Positions 9,500 to 17,898 of a stretch of DNA of 64,000 nt are shown in pieces. The stretch spans positions 1,426,001-1,490,000 of the forward strand of contig NZ_OZ201293.1 of the NCBI RefSeq assembly GCF_964332355.1. Direction: 5' to 3'. The position numbers and the translations under genes are program-made. Position 1 is the first letter of the stretch, and every line of letters begins with the position of its first letter. Under the pieces are notes generated by a model. The model had not been told where the DNA came from and ran no database searches. It saw nothing but the letters and a program-made list of their open reading frames with translations. The stretch comes from Imbroritus primus. GTDB lineage: Bacteria; Pseudomonadota; Gammaproteobacteria; Burkholderiales; Burkholderiaceae.

Positions 9500-10297
9500 A
9501 TGGAGCTCAGGATGGAAAGTCGCGGTATGGCAGGGTTGTGCGTGGTGGTAACAGGCGGCGCCAGTGGTATCGGTGCGGCCACGGCTCGCAAGGTGGTCGA
9601 AGCAGGCGGCCATGTCGCCATCATGGATCTGAATGGCGAGGCCGCACAGACCCTCGCGCAGGCGCTTGGCGCCAGGGCACGCGGCATTCGCGTCGATGCG
9701 CTTGACCGCGACGCCGTCGCGGCTGGCTACGCTGCGGTCGCGGCTGACCTCCCGCCCATCAATGGCCTTGTCAACTGCGCAGGGTTGCCGCAGGTTCCCC
9801 GGTCGATCGAGGATTTTCCCGTCGAGGAATGGTCGCGCATCCTCGATTCCCATCTCAAGACGACGTATCTCGCCTGCCAGGTGATTGGCGGCGATATGGC
9901 TGCGCGTGGCGCAGGCGCTGTCGTCAACATCGCCTCGGTGCTGGCATTCCGCTCGGGACCGGTGCTGGCCTATGGCGCGGCCAAGGCTGCCGTCGTCAAT
10001 CTGACCGAGGCCCTGGCCGTGCAGTGGGCAAAACGTGGCGTGCGCGTCAACGCCGTGGCGCCGGGCTGGACTGATACCCCGTTCCTGCGGCCCAAGGAAC
10101 GCGGTGGCGAACGCGATTTCGGGCCGATCATCAACGCGACGCCGCAAGGCCGCCTCATGCAGCCATCGGAAATTGCCGAGGTCATCTATTTCCTGCTGAG
10201 TGCCAGCGCCAGCGGCGTGACCGGCGCGACGATTCCCTGCGATGGCGGCGTGACCATCGGCTGTGGCTGGATGCCATACGGCGGACTGCCTCAATAA
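9500..10297 (+). CDS. Short-chain dehydrogenase/reductase 1
   Basis: A 265-residue classical SDR, NAD(P)-dependent. The nucleotide-binding motif TGGASGIG is at about residues 19-26, the NCAG motif follows near 92, and the catalytic pair is YGAAK with the upstream Ser in ASVLAF. The C-terminus GGVTIGCGWMPYG is family-like. It is the first gene after the LacI-controlled promoter region, and the importer permease starts 86 bases downstream, so it probably oxidises or reduces the imported compound or an intermediate. The substrate is not predictable. Two possible starts (9500 and 9512) lie close together. Confidence 0.87.
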   Translation: MELRMESRGMAGLCVVVTGGASGIGAATARKVVEAGGHVAIMDLNGEAAQTLAQALGARARGIRVDALDRDAVAAGYAAVAADLPPINGLVNCAGLPQVPRSIEDFPVEEWSRILDSHLKTTYLACQVIGGDMAARGAGAVVNIASVLAFRSGPVLAYGAAKAAVVNLTEALAVQWAKRGVRVNAVAPGWTDTPFLRPKERGGERDFGPIINATPQGRLMQPSEIAEVIYFLLSASASGVTGATIPCDGGVTIGCGWMPYGGLPQ

Positions 10298-10383
10298 GGC
10301 CATTCCGGACGCATCTTCGCAACGCGGGACATTCAGAACAAGAACACCCGGGGTGATGTGGAAACGCCTCGAAGGAGGAATGG

Positions 10384-11241
10384 ATGCAGCAGAAAATCAG
10401 CAGGGGAGGTACATCGGCCATGTCCGCGCCGTTATCGCCTGGGCGAAGCAAGCCAGCGCTTTCCATCGAGCAGCGCCATCGTCGCCTGCGCTGGACGGTG
10501 AGGAGCGGGCTGATCGCCGCGCTCATTGGGTTCTGGTATCTGGCGACCGGCCCGCTGGAGCTGGTCGCCCCCATCAAGTTCCCATCGATCAGCGATGCCT
10601 ATGCCGCATTCCGCCTGGCGCTCTCGCCTGGATATGCGGGCTCTACCTTGCTCGCACATATCGGATCGAGCCTCGGCCTGGTGCTGCTCGGTTTCGCCGC
10701 CGCCATCCTCACGGGCGTGCCGCTCGGCCTGCTCATGGGCTGGAACCGCATGGCCGATGCCTACCTGAATCCGATCTTCCAGATCATGCGGCCGATTGCC
10801 CCGATCGCCTGGATTCCGCTGACGATCCTGTGGTTCGGCCTCGGCATTTCCGCCAAGGTATTCGTGATCTGGCTGGCGGCCTTCTCGCCGGCACTGATCA
10901 ATACGCACACCGGTATCCGCAACATCAACCCGGTGCTTGTAGAAGCCGCGCGCGTGCACGGCGCCTCGACCTGGCAACTGCTGCGCGACGTGGTCATTCC
11001 CAATGCCTTGCCGACCATCTTCACCGGTTTGCGGATCTCGTTGCAGGCCTGCTGGATGGTGCTGGTGGCGGCCGAACTGGTCGGGTCGTTCATGGGGCTC
11101 GGCTACATCATGATCAATGCCACGCGTGACCTCGATCCAAGCATGATCTTCGTGGCCATGGTCACCGTGGCGCTGCTCGGCGTGCTGATGAATACGGCAC
11201 TGACCGTCATCGAACGGAGGGTCATGCCATGGAAGCGCTGA
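10384..11241 (+). CDS. TauC/SsuC-like ABC permease A (importer 1)
   Basis: A 285-residue inner-membrane permease of the BPD_transp_1 family, in the nitrate/sulfonate/taurine branch. About six helices are visible. The EAA-loop lies around residues 190-210 (VEAARVHGASTWQLLRDVVIPNALP), which contacts the ATPase. A strong ribosome binding site (aaggagga, 10372-10379) precedes the ATG. The next permease overlaps its end by 13 bases, so translation is coupled. Two distinct permeases in one operon suggest a heterodimeric channel, unlike the single-permease Tau and Ssu systems. Confidence 0.9.
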   Translation: MQQKISRGGTSAMSAPLSPGRSKPALSIEQRHRRLRWTVRSGLIAALIGFWYLATGPLELVAPIKFPSISDAYAAFRLALSPGYAGSTLLAHIGSSLGLVLLGFAAAILTGVPLGLLMGWNRMADAYLNPIFQIMRPIAPIAWIPLTILWFGLGISAKVFVIWLAAFSPALINTHTGIRNINPVLVEAARVHGASTWQLLRDVVIPNALPTIFTGLRISLQACWMVLVAAELVGSFMGLGYIMINATRDLDPSMIFVAMVTVALLGVLMNTALTVIERRVMPWKR

Positions 11242-12038
11242 TGCTCGAGGAAGATCGCGCCGCCAAGCGACGCGCCCAGCTGGAGGGCTGGATCCTGCCG
11301 GTACTCGGGGTGCTCACGCTGCTGGGTGGGTGGGCGCTGGTCACGGAATCGGGCCTGGTGCCGGAGAACTTCCTGCCAAGCCCGACACTGGTGTTCAAGG
11401 AGATGCTCTTGCTCACGCACGAGCCATACTCCGGCGCGCTGCTACAGGAGCATCTGCTCGCCAGTCTGCGCAAGTTTGCCATCGCCTATGTGCTGGGCGT
11501 GATCGTCGGTGTGCCGCTTGGCTTGCTGATGGGGCGCTTCCGCATCATGGAGTGGGCCTTCGGTCCAGTGATCGAAGCGCTGCGCTTCGTCCCGCCGATC
11601 GCCTGGGTGCCGTTCTCCATTCTCTGGCTCGGCACGGGCTTCCTGTCGCCGACGGTAGTGATCTTTTCCGGGGTGTTCTCGTCCTGCGTGGTCAATGCCT
11701 ACAGCGGTGCGCGCCAGATCGACAATCCCCTGCTCGAAGCCGCGCAGATGCTGGGCGCGAGCCGCTGGCTGACGCTGACCGAAGTGCTGTTTCCCGCCGC
11801 GCTGCCGCAGATCGTCGCAGGCATGCGCATCGGCGCCGGCTTTGGCTGGCAGTCGCTGATCGGCGCGGAACTGATCGTCGGGTCGACCGGCCTGGGCTAC
11901 ATGATCATCCAGGGAGAGAGCAATCTCGCCGCACATGTCGTGGTGGTCGGGATGATCACCATCGGGGTGGTCGGTGCATTGATCGATTACGTGATGCGCC
12001 GTGTCGAACAGCGTATCCGCCGCAACTGGCGCAACTGA
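11229..12038 (+). CDS. TauC/SsuC-like ABC permease B (importer 1)
   Basis: Second permease of importer 1, 269 residues, same family as its upstream partner but clearly diverged. It has about six membrane segments and an EAA-loop (LEAAQMLGASRWLTLTEVLFPAALP, about 172-196). It opens with an acidic cytoplasmic segment MEALMLEEDR. It overlaps permease A and is followed 73 bases later by the binding protein, fitting one transcript. Confidence 0.9.
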   Translation: MEALMLEEDRAAKRRAQLEGWILPVLGVLTLLGGWALVTESGLVPENFLPSPTLVFKEMLLLTHEPYSGALLQEHLLASLRKFAIAYVLGVIVGVPLGLLMGRFRIMEWAFGPVIEALRFVPPIAWVPFSILWLGTGFLSPTVVIFSGVFSSCVVNAYSGARQIDNPLLEAAQMLGASRWLTLTEVLFPAALPQIVAGMRIGAGFGWQSLIGAELIVGSTGLGYMIIQGESNLAAHVVVVGMITIGVVGALIDYVMRRVEQRIRRNWRN

Positions 12039-12111
12039 TCCAGCGCGGGCCCGCGCTATTGCGGCACGGGTTCGCGCTCTGTACAACACACCCGCCAAAG
12101 GGAGGAGGCAA

Positions 12112-13191
12112 ATGATGAGGCATCGCTATATCAAGGCACTGGCAGCACTCGCAACATCTTCGGTTCTCGCGGCAGCATTCAGCGCGCCGGCGGTCGCTGC
12201 GCCGGGCGACGACAAGGGGCCGGTGAAGATCCGGATTGCCCAGCAACCGCAGCGCTGGGGGCTGGAGTGGTATATCGCCACGCAAAAGGGGTGGTGGAAA
12301 CAGGTGGGCCTCGACCCGGTCATGTCGACGTTCTCCTCAGGGGCGCCGGAAATCGCCGCCGGTGCGTCCGGCTCGTGGGATGTCGGCGGCGCCGGCAATA
12401 TTCCCTCGGTGCTCGGCGCTTCGCGTTATGGTCTGCAGACCATTGGCCTGGCGGATGGCGAAGCGGCCATCATCTCCATCATGGCCACCAAGGACAAGGC
12501 AGACGCCTACGCCAAAAATCCTGCCTTGCTGAAAGGCAAGACCATTCCGGTGACGACCAATTCGACCGGTCACTGGGGCGCGGCAGTGTGCCTGGAGAAG
12601 AAGTTCGGCCTCAAGCCGGATGACTACCGCTTCGTCAATCTTTCGCCGTCCGAGATCAACGCCGCGGTCAACAGCGGACGCTATGACGTTGCACAGGTGT
12701 GGGCGCCCAACACCTACATCCTTGAATCGACCATCGGTGCCAAGGTGATCTGCACGGGTGCGGATGTCGGCCTGCCGATCACCAGCAACCTGTTTGTGAC
12801 GCCGGCCTTCGCCAAGGAGAATCCGGATGCCGTAGCCAAGTTCCTGGCCGTGTACCTGCGCGCTGTTGCCTGGCAGCGTGCCAATCCGAAGGAAGCCGAA
12901 GCTTACCTGGGCGCTTTCTTCAAGTCTGTCGGCGTCAATATCCCGCCCGAGTACCTGGCCCGCGAGCTGCGTGACCGGCCGGCCTATACGCTGGCGGAAC
13001 AATTGAAGATCTTCGATGGCGGCGAGAAGTCGCAGATGGCCGACTGGTGGATGCAGGTCAGCAAGTTCATGGAATCCGTGGGCGTGGTGCGCAAGATTCC
13101 TTCGGTCAAGGACCACGTGACCAACAAGTACCTGCTGATGATCCAGAACGATCCGAAGCTGAAGGCATTCGCCGAGAATACTGGCGACTGA
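12112..13191 (+). CDS. TauA/SsuA-like periplasmic binding protein (importer 1)
   Basis: Solute-binding protein of about 359 residues from the NMT1/TauA-like family, which binds sulfonates, nitrate, or small organic anions. A signal peptide (MMRHRYIKALAALATSS, hydrophobic to about 28) has a likely cleavage after AVA. Mature-region marks include EWYIATQKGWWKQVGLDP, GASGSWDVGGAGNIPS and VAQVWAPNTY. The start at 12112 has a strong site (gggaggagg, 12100-12108) about 3-4 bases upstream; a longer frame from 12001 overlaps permease B and has no signal-peptide logic. It is paralogous to the binding protein at 28193-29251. Confidence 0.9.
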   Translation: MMRHRYIKALAALATSSVLAAAFSAPAVAAPGDDKGPVKIRIAQQPQRWGLEWYIATQKGWWKQVGLDPVMSTFSSGAPEIAAGASGSWDVGGAGNIPSVLGASRYGLQTIGLADGEAAIISIMATKDKADAYAKNPALLKGKTIPVTTNSTGHWGAAVCLEKKFGLKPDDYRFVNLSPSEINAAVNSGRYDVAQVWAPNTYILESTIGAKVICTGADVGLPITSNLFVTPAFAKENPDAVAKFLAVYLRAVAWQRANPKEAEAYLGAFFKSVGVNIPPEYLARELRDRPAYTLAEQLKIFDGGEKSQMADWWMQVSKFMESVGVVRKIPSVKDHVTNKYLLMIQNDPKLKAFAENTGD

Positions 13192-13261
13192 ATGCGTATA
13201 TGGAAGGCGCCGTGCAATGTTGCGCGGCGTCTTCCAGCGCGGTTTCGGGATAGGAGACCAC

Positions 13262-14080
13262 ATGAGTCAGATCACATTCGAACAGGTGCGGCGCATCTTC
13301 CGGCGCGGGGATGAAACCTTCATGGCTTTGCGTGACGTCAGCTTCGAGGTGCGCGAGAAGGAATTCGTGGCGATTGTCGGGCCATCTGGCTGTGGCAAGA
13401 CCACGCTGCTGCGCATGGCCGCGGGCCTGGAGTTTCCCTCCAGCGGCGCGGTGAAGGTGGGGGGCAAGCCCGTGAAAGGCCCCGGTCCCGAGCGTGCCGT
13501 GGTGTTCCAGCAGTTCGCACTGTTTCCATGGAAAACTGTTCGCGAGAATATTGCCTTCGGCGTCAAGTGCCAGGGTGCGGACGCCGCGCGGCAACAGGAC
13601 GCGGTGACGCGGTATCTCCGGCTCATGGGTCTGGAGGGCTACGAGAATGCGTTTCCCCACCAGCTGTCGGGCGGCATGCAGCAGCGGGTGGCGATTGCCC
13701 GCAGCTACGCGCTCGATCCGGATGTACTGCTGATGGATGAACCGTTCGGCGCGCTCGATGCGCAAACGCGCGTGGTCATGCAGGAAGAACTGGTGCGCCT
13801 CGCGCGGGTGAACCCGCGCACGGTGCTGTTCATTACCCATAGCGTGGAAGAGGCGGTTTATCTTGCCGACCGTGTGGTGGTGCTGAGCGGCCGGCCCGGC
13901 CATGTGCAGGAAATCATCGATGTGGCGACCGTACGCAAGCAGGATGCGTGGGACAGTTGCGAGCACATCGAGGAAGTCATGGATCTGGAGTCCTTCGTGC
14001 ATCTGCGCACGCGCATCTGGCGCCTGCTGCGGGAGCTGGAGCAGGGTGCGCCACGAACGCCGGCGGCGGCCGTGGCGTGA
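13262..14080 (+). CDS. TauB/SsuB-like ABC ATPase (importer 1)
   Basis: Cytoplasmic ATPase of importer 1, about 272 residues. Walker A GPSGCGKTT is near residue 40, the Q-loop lies in VVFQQFALFPWKT, the signature is LSGGMQQRVAIAR, Walker B is VLLMDEPFGALDAQT and the switch His is in FITHSVEEA. The C-terminal extension ending in MDLESFVHLRTRIW is almost the same in the importer-2 ATPase, showing that the two systems are paralogues. The ATG at 13262 has ggataggag just upstream. A strong terminator follows the gene. Confidence 0.93.
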   Translation: MSQITFEQVRRIFRRGDETFMALRDVSFEVREKEFVAIVGPSGCGKTTLLRMAAGLEFPSSGAVKVGGKPVKGPGPERAVVFQQFALFPWKTVRENIAFGVKCQGADAARQQDAVTRYLRLMGLEGYENAFPHQLSGGMQQRVAIARSYALDPDVLLMDEPFGALDAQTRVVMQEELVRLARVNPRTVLFITHSVEEAVYLADRVVVLSGRPGHVQEIIDVATVRKQDAWDSCEHIEEVMDLESFVHLRTRIWRLLRELEQGAPRTPAAAVA

Positions 14081-14118
14081 TACTGGCGTGTTACCGTTGT
14101 GTTGTAGTTTCCTCGCTT

Positions 14119-14145
14119 TCCGGCCCGCGTGGCCGGATTTTTTTT
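14119..14145 (+). terminator. Rho-independent terminator after importer 1
   Basis: Stem TCCGGCC/GGCCGGA (14119-14125 with 14131-14137), 5-base loop, followed by eight T. It closes the importer-1 operon. Confidence 0.85.
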
Positions 14146-14213
14146 GGGGAAGGCGTCATAAGGCAGCGAGCGCGTTGTATCGGCAAGGGGAGCGCCCGGA
14201 GGCGCTCCTTCCA

Positions 14214-15356
14214 TCACCAGCTTTCGCGAATCAGTGCGGTGTACTGCTCTGGTGTCGCGACGCGGGGATTCGTGCCATGGCAATGGTCGTGCATGGCTTT
14301 TTGCACGGCTTCGCCGACAAAGCTCTCGGGTACGCCCATGGCGCCGAGACCGGACGGGATGCCGATGCGCTGGTTGATTTCGACGATCAGCTCGTCCAGC
14401 TGACGGTCCTGTGCGAGGCCGACGGCGCGCTTGAGCCGCGGGTACTTGTCGTCGGCAATCACGCTTTCGGCAGATTCGTTGAAGCGCAGGACGGCAGGCA
14501 GGAGCACGGCGTTCAGCGTGCCGTGATGCAGGCTCTTGCCCGCATAGCTGCCAAGCGCGTGGGAGAGTGAGTGCACGGCGCCCAGCCCTTTCTGGAAGGC
14601 CATGGCACCCTGCATGGAGGCTGACATCATGTGCTTGCGCGCCTCGCGGTTCTTGCCATCGTTGACGGCAACGTCAATCCATTTCATGGCCCGCTCCAGG
14701 CCATCGAGGGCAATGCCTTCGGCAGGCGGGTTGAAGGCTGGTGACAGAAATGACTCGATGCAGTGGGCAATGGCATCCATGCCTGTGGCAGCCGTGAGGG
14801 CAGGGGGGAGGGCGAGCGTCAGGTCGGGGTCGCAGATCGCGCAGCGCGGCATGAGATGCCATGAGTGGAAGCCTACCTTGCGGCCATCGTGCAGGATGAT
14901 GATGGCGCCGCGTGCGACTTCGCTTCCGGTGCCCGAGGTCGTCGGAATGGCGATGGTGGGGGCGCAGGCATCGGTGATCTTGTTCGAGCCGCCGTCGATG
15001 GTGCAGTACTGCGCCAGCGGACCGGGGTGCGTCGCGGCAATGGCCAGTGCCTTGGCGAGATCGAGCGCCGAGCCACCGCCAATGGCGATGATGCCGTCGG
15101 CATCGTGGGCCCGATAGGCCGCGAGCGCGGCTTCGACTGCGGCTTCGGTGGGGTTGCCCGGCGTTTCGTCGAAGATCTCGAGCGGCAGTTTTCCTGAGAC
15201 GGAAGCCAGGGCCATGTCCGCGACACCTGCAGCCCGCACACCCTTGTCGGTGACGACCAAGGGGCGCTTGATATTGGCCTTGAGGCATTCGGCATGCAGC
15301 AACGAGACTGCGCCGTAGTCGAACTGGATATCGGTGAGGTACTTGATAAATGCCAT
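14214..15356 (-). CDS. Iron-containing alcohol dehydrogenase, 4-hydroxybutyrate-dehydrogenase-like
   Basis: A 380-residue group III (iron) alcohol dehydrogenase. The NAD-binding GGGSALDLAK lies near residue 96, followed by PTTSGTGSE. Metal ligands are supplied by the Asp and His in CDPDLT / GMDAIAHCIES and the later SLSHALGSY and LHHGTLNA. From memory, the opening MAFIKYLTDIQFDYGAVSLL and the internal ARGAIIILHDGRKVGFHSWHL closely resemble the Cupriavidus 4-hydroxybutyrate dehydrogenase Gbd; an alignment was not possible. Related enzymes also handle sulfoacetaldehyde, so substrate is open. I use the ATG at 15356, which has aaaggaaag upstream. It lies downstream of the GntR gene on the same strand, with the aldehyde dehydrogenase divergent beyond. 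Confidence 0.82.
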   Translation of the reverse strand: MAFIKYLTDIQFDYGAVSLLHAECLKANIKRPLVVTDKGVRAAGVADMALASVSGKLPLEIFDETPGNPTEAAVEAALAAYRAHDADGIIAIGGGSALDLAKALAIAATHPGPLAQYCTIDGGSNKITDACAPTIAIPTTSGTGSEVARGAIIILHDGRKVGFHSWHLMPRCAICDPDLTLALPPALTAATGMDAIAHCIESFLSPAFNPPAEGIALDGLERAMKWIDVAVNDGKNREARKHMMSASMQGAMAFQKGLGAVHSLSHALGSYAGKSLHHGTLNAVLLPAVLRFNESAESVIADDKYPRLKRAVGLAQDRQLDELIVEINQRIGIPSGLGAMGVPESFVGEAVQKAMHDHCHGTNPRVATPEQYTALIRESW

Positions 15357-15481
15357 GAACAGACTTTCCTTTTGATAGGGACCACACATTTTTCACGCAC
15401 GCCCGTCCCCTCAGGCATGCAAATGGTGGCGTGCCTGTCCGGCCTACGTGATACCTCCTTGTCCGCTCATCATCGAAATGT

Positions 15482-16177
15482 TTAGCGGCTCGCGCCCAGA
15501 TAGGTATTGCCGGTGTCGTTCGTCAGCAGCTTCACGACCTGTTCCCGGGCGTTCTGCACATGGCGGCGCACGGTCGCTTCCACCAGCGCGGCATCGCGCT
15601 TTTCGAGCGCCTCGAAGATCGCCACGTTCTCGTCGTAGACCTGGCGCTGGCGCGGCGCATGCACGCGGATCAGCATGCCGCCCACCAGGCGGGCGCGATC
15701 GATGATCGGCGTCATGACCTGCTCGAAGAACCCATTGCCCGAGGCCACAACGATCTCGGCCTGGAAACGGCGGATCGCCAGCAGGAACTCCACATACTTG
15801 TCCGGATCGAGCAGCGCTTCGCACTCGGCGAGAATGTGGCGCAGTCGTTCGAGCAGGGCGTCATCCACGAACGGCAATGCCTCCAGTGCAGCTTGTACCT
15901 CCAATACCTCCCGAATCCGGTACGCGTCGACGATCTCCTTCAGGGAAATCGGGCGCACATAAAAACCTCCGCTGCCGCCTTTTGTCACCAGTCCGTCCTG
16001 CTCCAGCCGGCTCAATGCCTCGCGAATGGGCGTGCGGCTGACCTCCAGGCGGTTGGCCAGCTCAAGTGCACTCAGGTGCTCGTTGGGCTGAAGCCGGAAG
16101 CAGAGGATCTCTTCCTTGATGAATCTGTAAGCAAAGTCTTGCGCCGTGACTGCGTTGCGTTTATCGTTTGCATTCAT
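15482..16177 (-). CDS. GntR-family regulator, FCD (FadR-type) subfamily
   Basis: A 231-residue regulator. The winged helix domain (about 10-75) carries LEVSRTPIREALSRLEQDGLV, the GntR recognition segment. The helical FCD effector domain (about 90-220) supplies metal or acid-binding His and Asp residues. FCD regulators usually sense organic acids. It is transcribed toward the iron alcohol dehydrogenase (125-base gap) and is divergent from the aldehyde dehydrogenase. Two copies of a GTGAATTCA-nn-ATGAAT box lie in the divergent region, one overlapping its own start codon. A third copy stands before importer 2, so its regulon may include that operon. Confidence 0.9.
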   Translation of the reverse strand: MNANDKRNAVTAQDFAYRFIKEEILCFRLQPNEHLSALELANRLEVSRTPIREALSRLEQDGLVTKGGSGGFYVRPISLKEIVDAYRIREVLEVQAALEALPFVDDALLERLRHILAECEALLDPDKYVEFLLAIRRFQAEIVVASGNGFFEQVMTPIIDRARLVGGMLIRVHAPRQRQVYDENVAIFEALEKRDAALVEATVRRHVQNAREQVVKLLTNDTGNTYLGASR

Positions 16178-16188
16178 GCTGAATTCAC
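16172..16188. promoter_or_regulatory. Candidate GntR operator box A
   Basis: ATTCATGCTGAATTCAC; on the opposite strand it reads GTGAATTCAGCATGAAT. It overlaps the GntR start codon, the position expected for autoregulation. It shares GTGAATTCA-nn-ATGAAT with boxes at 16303 and 25590. Confidence 0.6.
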
Positions 16189-16300
16189 ATTAATCAAGTC
16201 AGTCGGAGAAATCAAGGGAAACGCCGCTAACCGGTATTTGCGTGGCCTCCCGCCAACACCGAAGGATGCGGGCTTGACGGATCAAAGTCCAGCATGTAGT

Positions 16301-16321
16301 GAGAATTCATGGTGAATTCAC
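16301..16321. promoter_or_regulatory. Candidate GntR operator box B
   Basis: GAATTCATGGTGAATTCAC (16303-16321) lies 17 bases before the aldehyde dehydrogenase start, next to its ribosome binding site. It differs from the box in front of importer 2 at one position in 19. Confidence 0.62.
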
Positions 16322-16337
16322 AATACAAGAGGAGACT

Positions 16338-17798
16338 ATGGCGAACGTACTGGAGCAGGTCGTACCCGATTTGTATCGGGACCAATGCTGGATCAACGGC
16401 GAATGGGTGAGTGAGCAGCGGCGCAGGGTTCTGGAAGTGACCAATCCTGCGGACGGCAGCGTCATCGGTGAGATTCCCAATCTCGGACCGGCCGATGTCA
16501 AGGCTGCGATCGACGCCGCCAGCGCGGCGTTCCGGACATGGCGCAAGACGACCGCAGCGGAACGGGCGGACGTGCTGGACCGCTGGTACCGCGAAATCCT
16601 TGCATGCAAGCGGGAACTCGCGACCGTGCTGATGCTGGAGCAGGGCAAGCCGCTGGCGGAGGCGCTGGGGGAGATCCAGATCTCGGCCGATTACGTGCGG
16701 TGGTTTGCCGAAGAAGCCCGTCGGGTGGCTGGAGAGGTGATTGCCAGTCCATGGCCGGGGCAGCAGCTGCTCGTCCTGAAACAGCCTGTCGGGGTCTGCG
16801 CGGCCATTACACCGTGGAATTTCCCCAGTTCGATGGTAACCCGCAAGCTGGCCCCGGCGCTGGCGGCCGGTTGTACCGTGGTCCTCAAGCCCGCCGAGAC
16901 CACGCCATTCTCGGCGCTGGCGCTTGGTGTCCTGGCCGAGCGTGCCGGTGTGCCAGCCGGCGTGATCAACATCGTCACAGGCGATGCCGCGCCCATCGGC
17001 GAGACGCTGTGCACGGATCCCGTGGTGCGCAAGATTTCATTCACCGGCTCGACGCATGTGGGGCGACTCATCGCGGCGCAGTGCGCGCCGACGATCAAGC
17101 GGCTGTCGCTCGAACTGGGCGGCAATGCCCCTTTCATTGTCTTCGAGGATGCGGATATCGAGGCAGCGGTCCAGGGGCTGATGATTTCCAAGTTCCGCAA
17201 TACCGGCCAAACCTGCGTCTGTGCGAATCGTGTCTATGTGCACTCGGGCATCTACGATGCTTTCGCCCAGGCCCTGGCACAGGCTGTCGACAAGCTGATC
17301 GTCGGAAACGGCCATGTAGAGGGCGTGACCCAGGGGCCGCTGATCAATGATCGCGCGTTGAGCAAGGTGGAAGAGTACGTGCAGGATGCCCTCGACCACG
17401 GCGGCACTATCCTGCGCGGTGGCAGGCCGCATTCCGCGGGCGGTACGTTCTATGAACCGACGATCATCACGAACGTGTCGCGGCGGGCACGGATGGCGCG
17501 CGAGGAGATATTCGGCCCGGTCGCGCCGCTGTATCGCTTCGAGTCGGAGGCCGAGCTCCTGGAGATGGTCAACGATACGGAGTTCGGCCTGGCGGCCTAT
17601 GTCTATACGCAGTCACAGCCGCGCATGCTGCGCATGATGGAGTCGATCGAGTGCGGTATGGTCGCGATCAATAGCGGGTTGATGACGACCGTCTCGGCGC
17701 CTTTTGGCGGGGTCAAGCAATCCGGGCTGGGACGCGAAGGAGGGCGCCAGGGTATCGATGAATACCTGGACGAGAAGTACATCTGCATCGCGCCCTGA
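16338..17798 (+). CDS. NAD(P)-dependent aldehyde dehydrogenase, succinate-semialdehyde type (GabD-like)
   Basis: A 486-residue aldehyde dehydrogenase, the normal GabD length. The cofactor-site Asn is in TPWNFPSSM, the general-base Glu in LELGGNAP, and the nucleophile Cys in NTGQTCVCANR. FGPV and GREGG motifs close the active site. GabD-like enzymes oxidise succinate semialdehyde, and a GabD relative oxidises sulfolactaldehyde in one sulfoquinovose pathway, so either product acid is possible. The ATG at 16338 has aagaggaga upstream; a frame extension to 16299 would run through operator box B. It is divergent from the GntR/iron-ADH pair and convergent with the E2 gene. Confidence 0.88.
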   Translation: MANVLEQVVPDLYRDQCWINGEWVSEQRRRVLEVTNPADGSVIGEIPNLGPADVKAAIDAASAAFRTWRKTTAAERADVLDRWYREILACKRELATVLMLEQGKPLAEALGEIQISADYVRWFAEEARRVAGEVIASPWPGQQLLVLKQPVGVCAAITPWNFPSSMVTRKLAPALAAGCTVVLKPAETTPFSALALGVLAERAGVPAGVINIVTGDAAPIGETLCTDPVVRKISFTGSTHVGRLIAAQCAPTIKRLSLELGGNAPFIVFEDADIEAAVQGLMISKFRNTGQTCVCANRVYVHSGIYDAFAQALAQAVDKLIVGNGHVEGVTQGPLINDRALSKVEEYVQDALDHGGTILRGGRPHSAGGTFYEPTIITNVSRRARMAREEIFGPVAPLYRFESEAELLEMVNDTEFGLAAYVYTQSQPRMLRMMESIECGMVAINSGLMTTVSAPFGGVKQSGLGREGGRQGIDEYLDEKYICIAP

Positions 17799-17830
17799 GG
17801 GGGCGCGTCACACGGGTCCCTCGTGCGCAT

Positions 17831-17877
17831 CCTTCATGCTCCCGGATTTGCACGCAAGGCATCCGGGCGCATGAAGG
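17831..17877. terminator. Long hairpin between two convergent genes
   Basis: CCTTCATGC-t-CCCGGAT pairs with ATCCGGG-c-GCATGAAGG around a 13-base loop. It lies between the stops of the aldehyde dehydrogenase and the E2 gene and could stop transcripts from both sides, although neither side has a strong T-tract. Confidence 0.55.
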
Positions 17878-17898
17878 GCGGTGCGGCGGTTGGTTTGC

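Noticed and set aside
12001..12111. N-terminal extension of the importer-1 binding protein
   Set aside because: It overlaps permease B, has no signal peptide logic and the ATG at 12112 has a strong ribosome binding site.
14188..14211. Hairpin GGAGCGC/GCGCTCC downstream of the iron ADH
   Set aside because: It forms a stem but is followed by no T-run on the minus strand, so I did not list it as a terminator.
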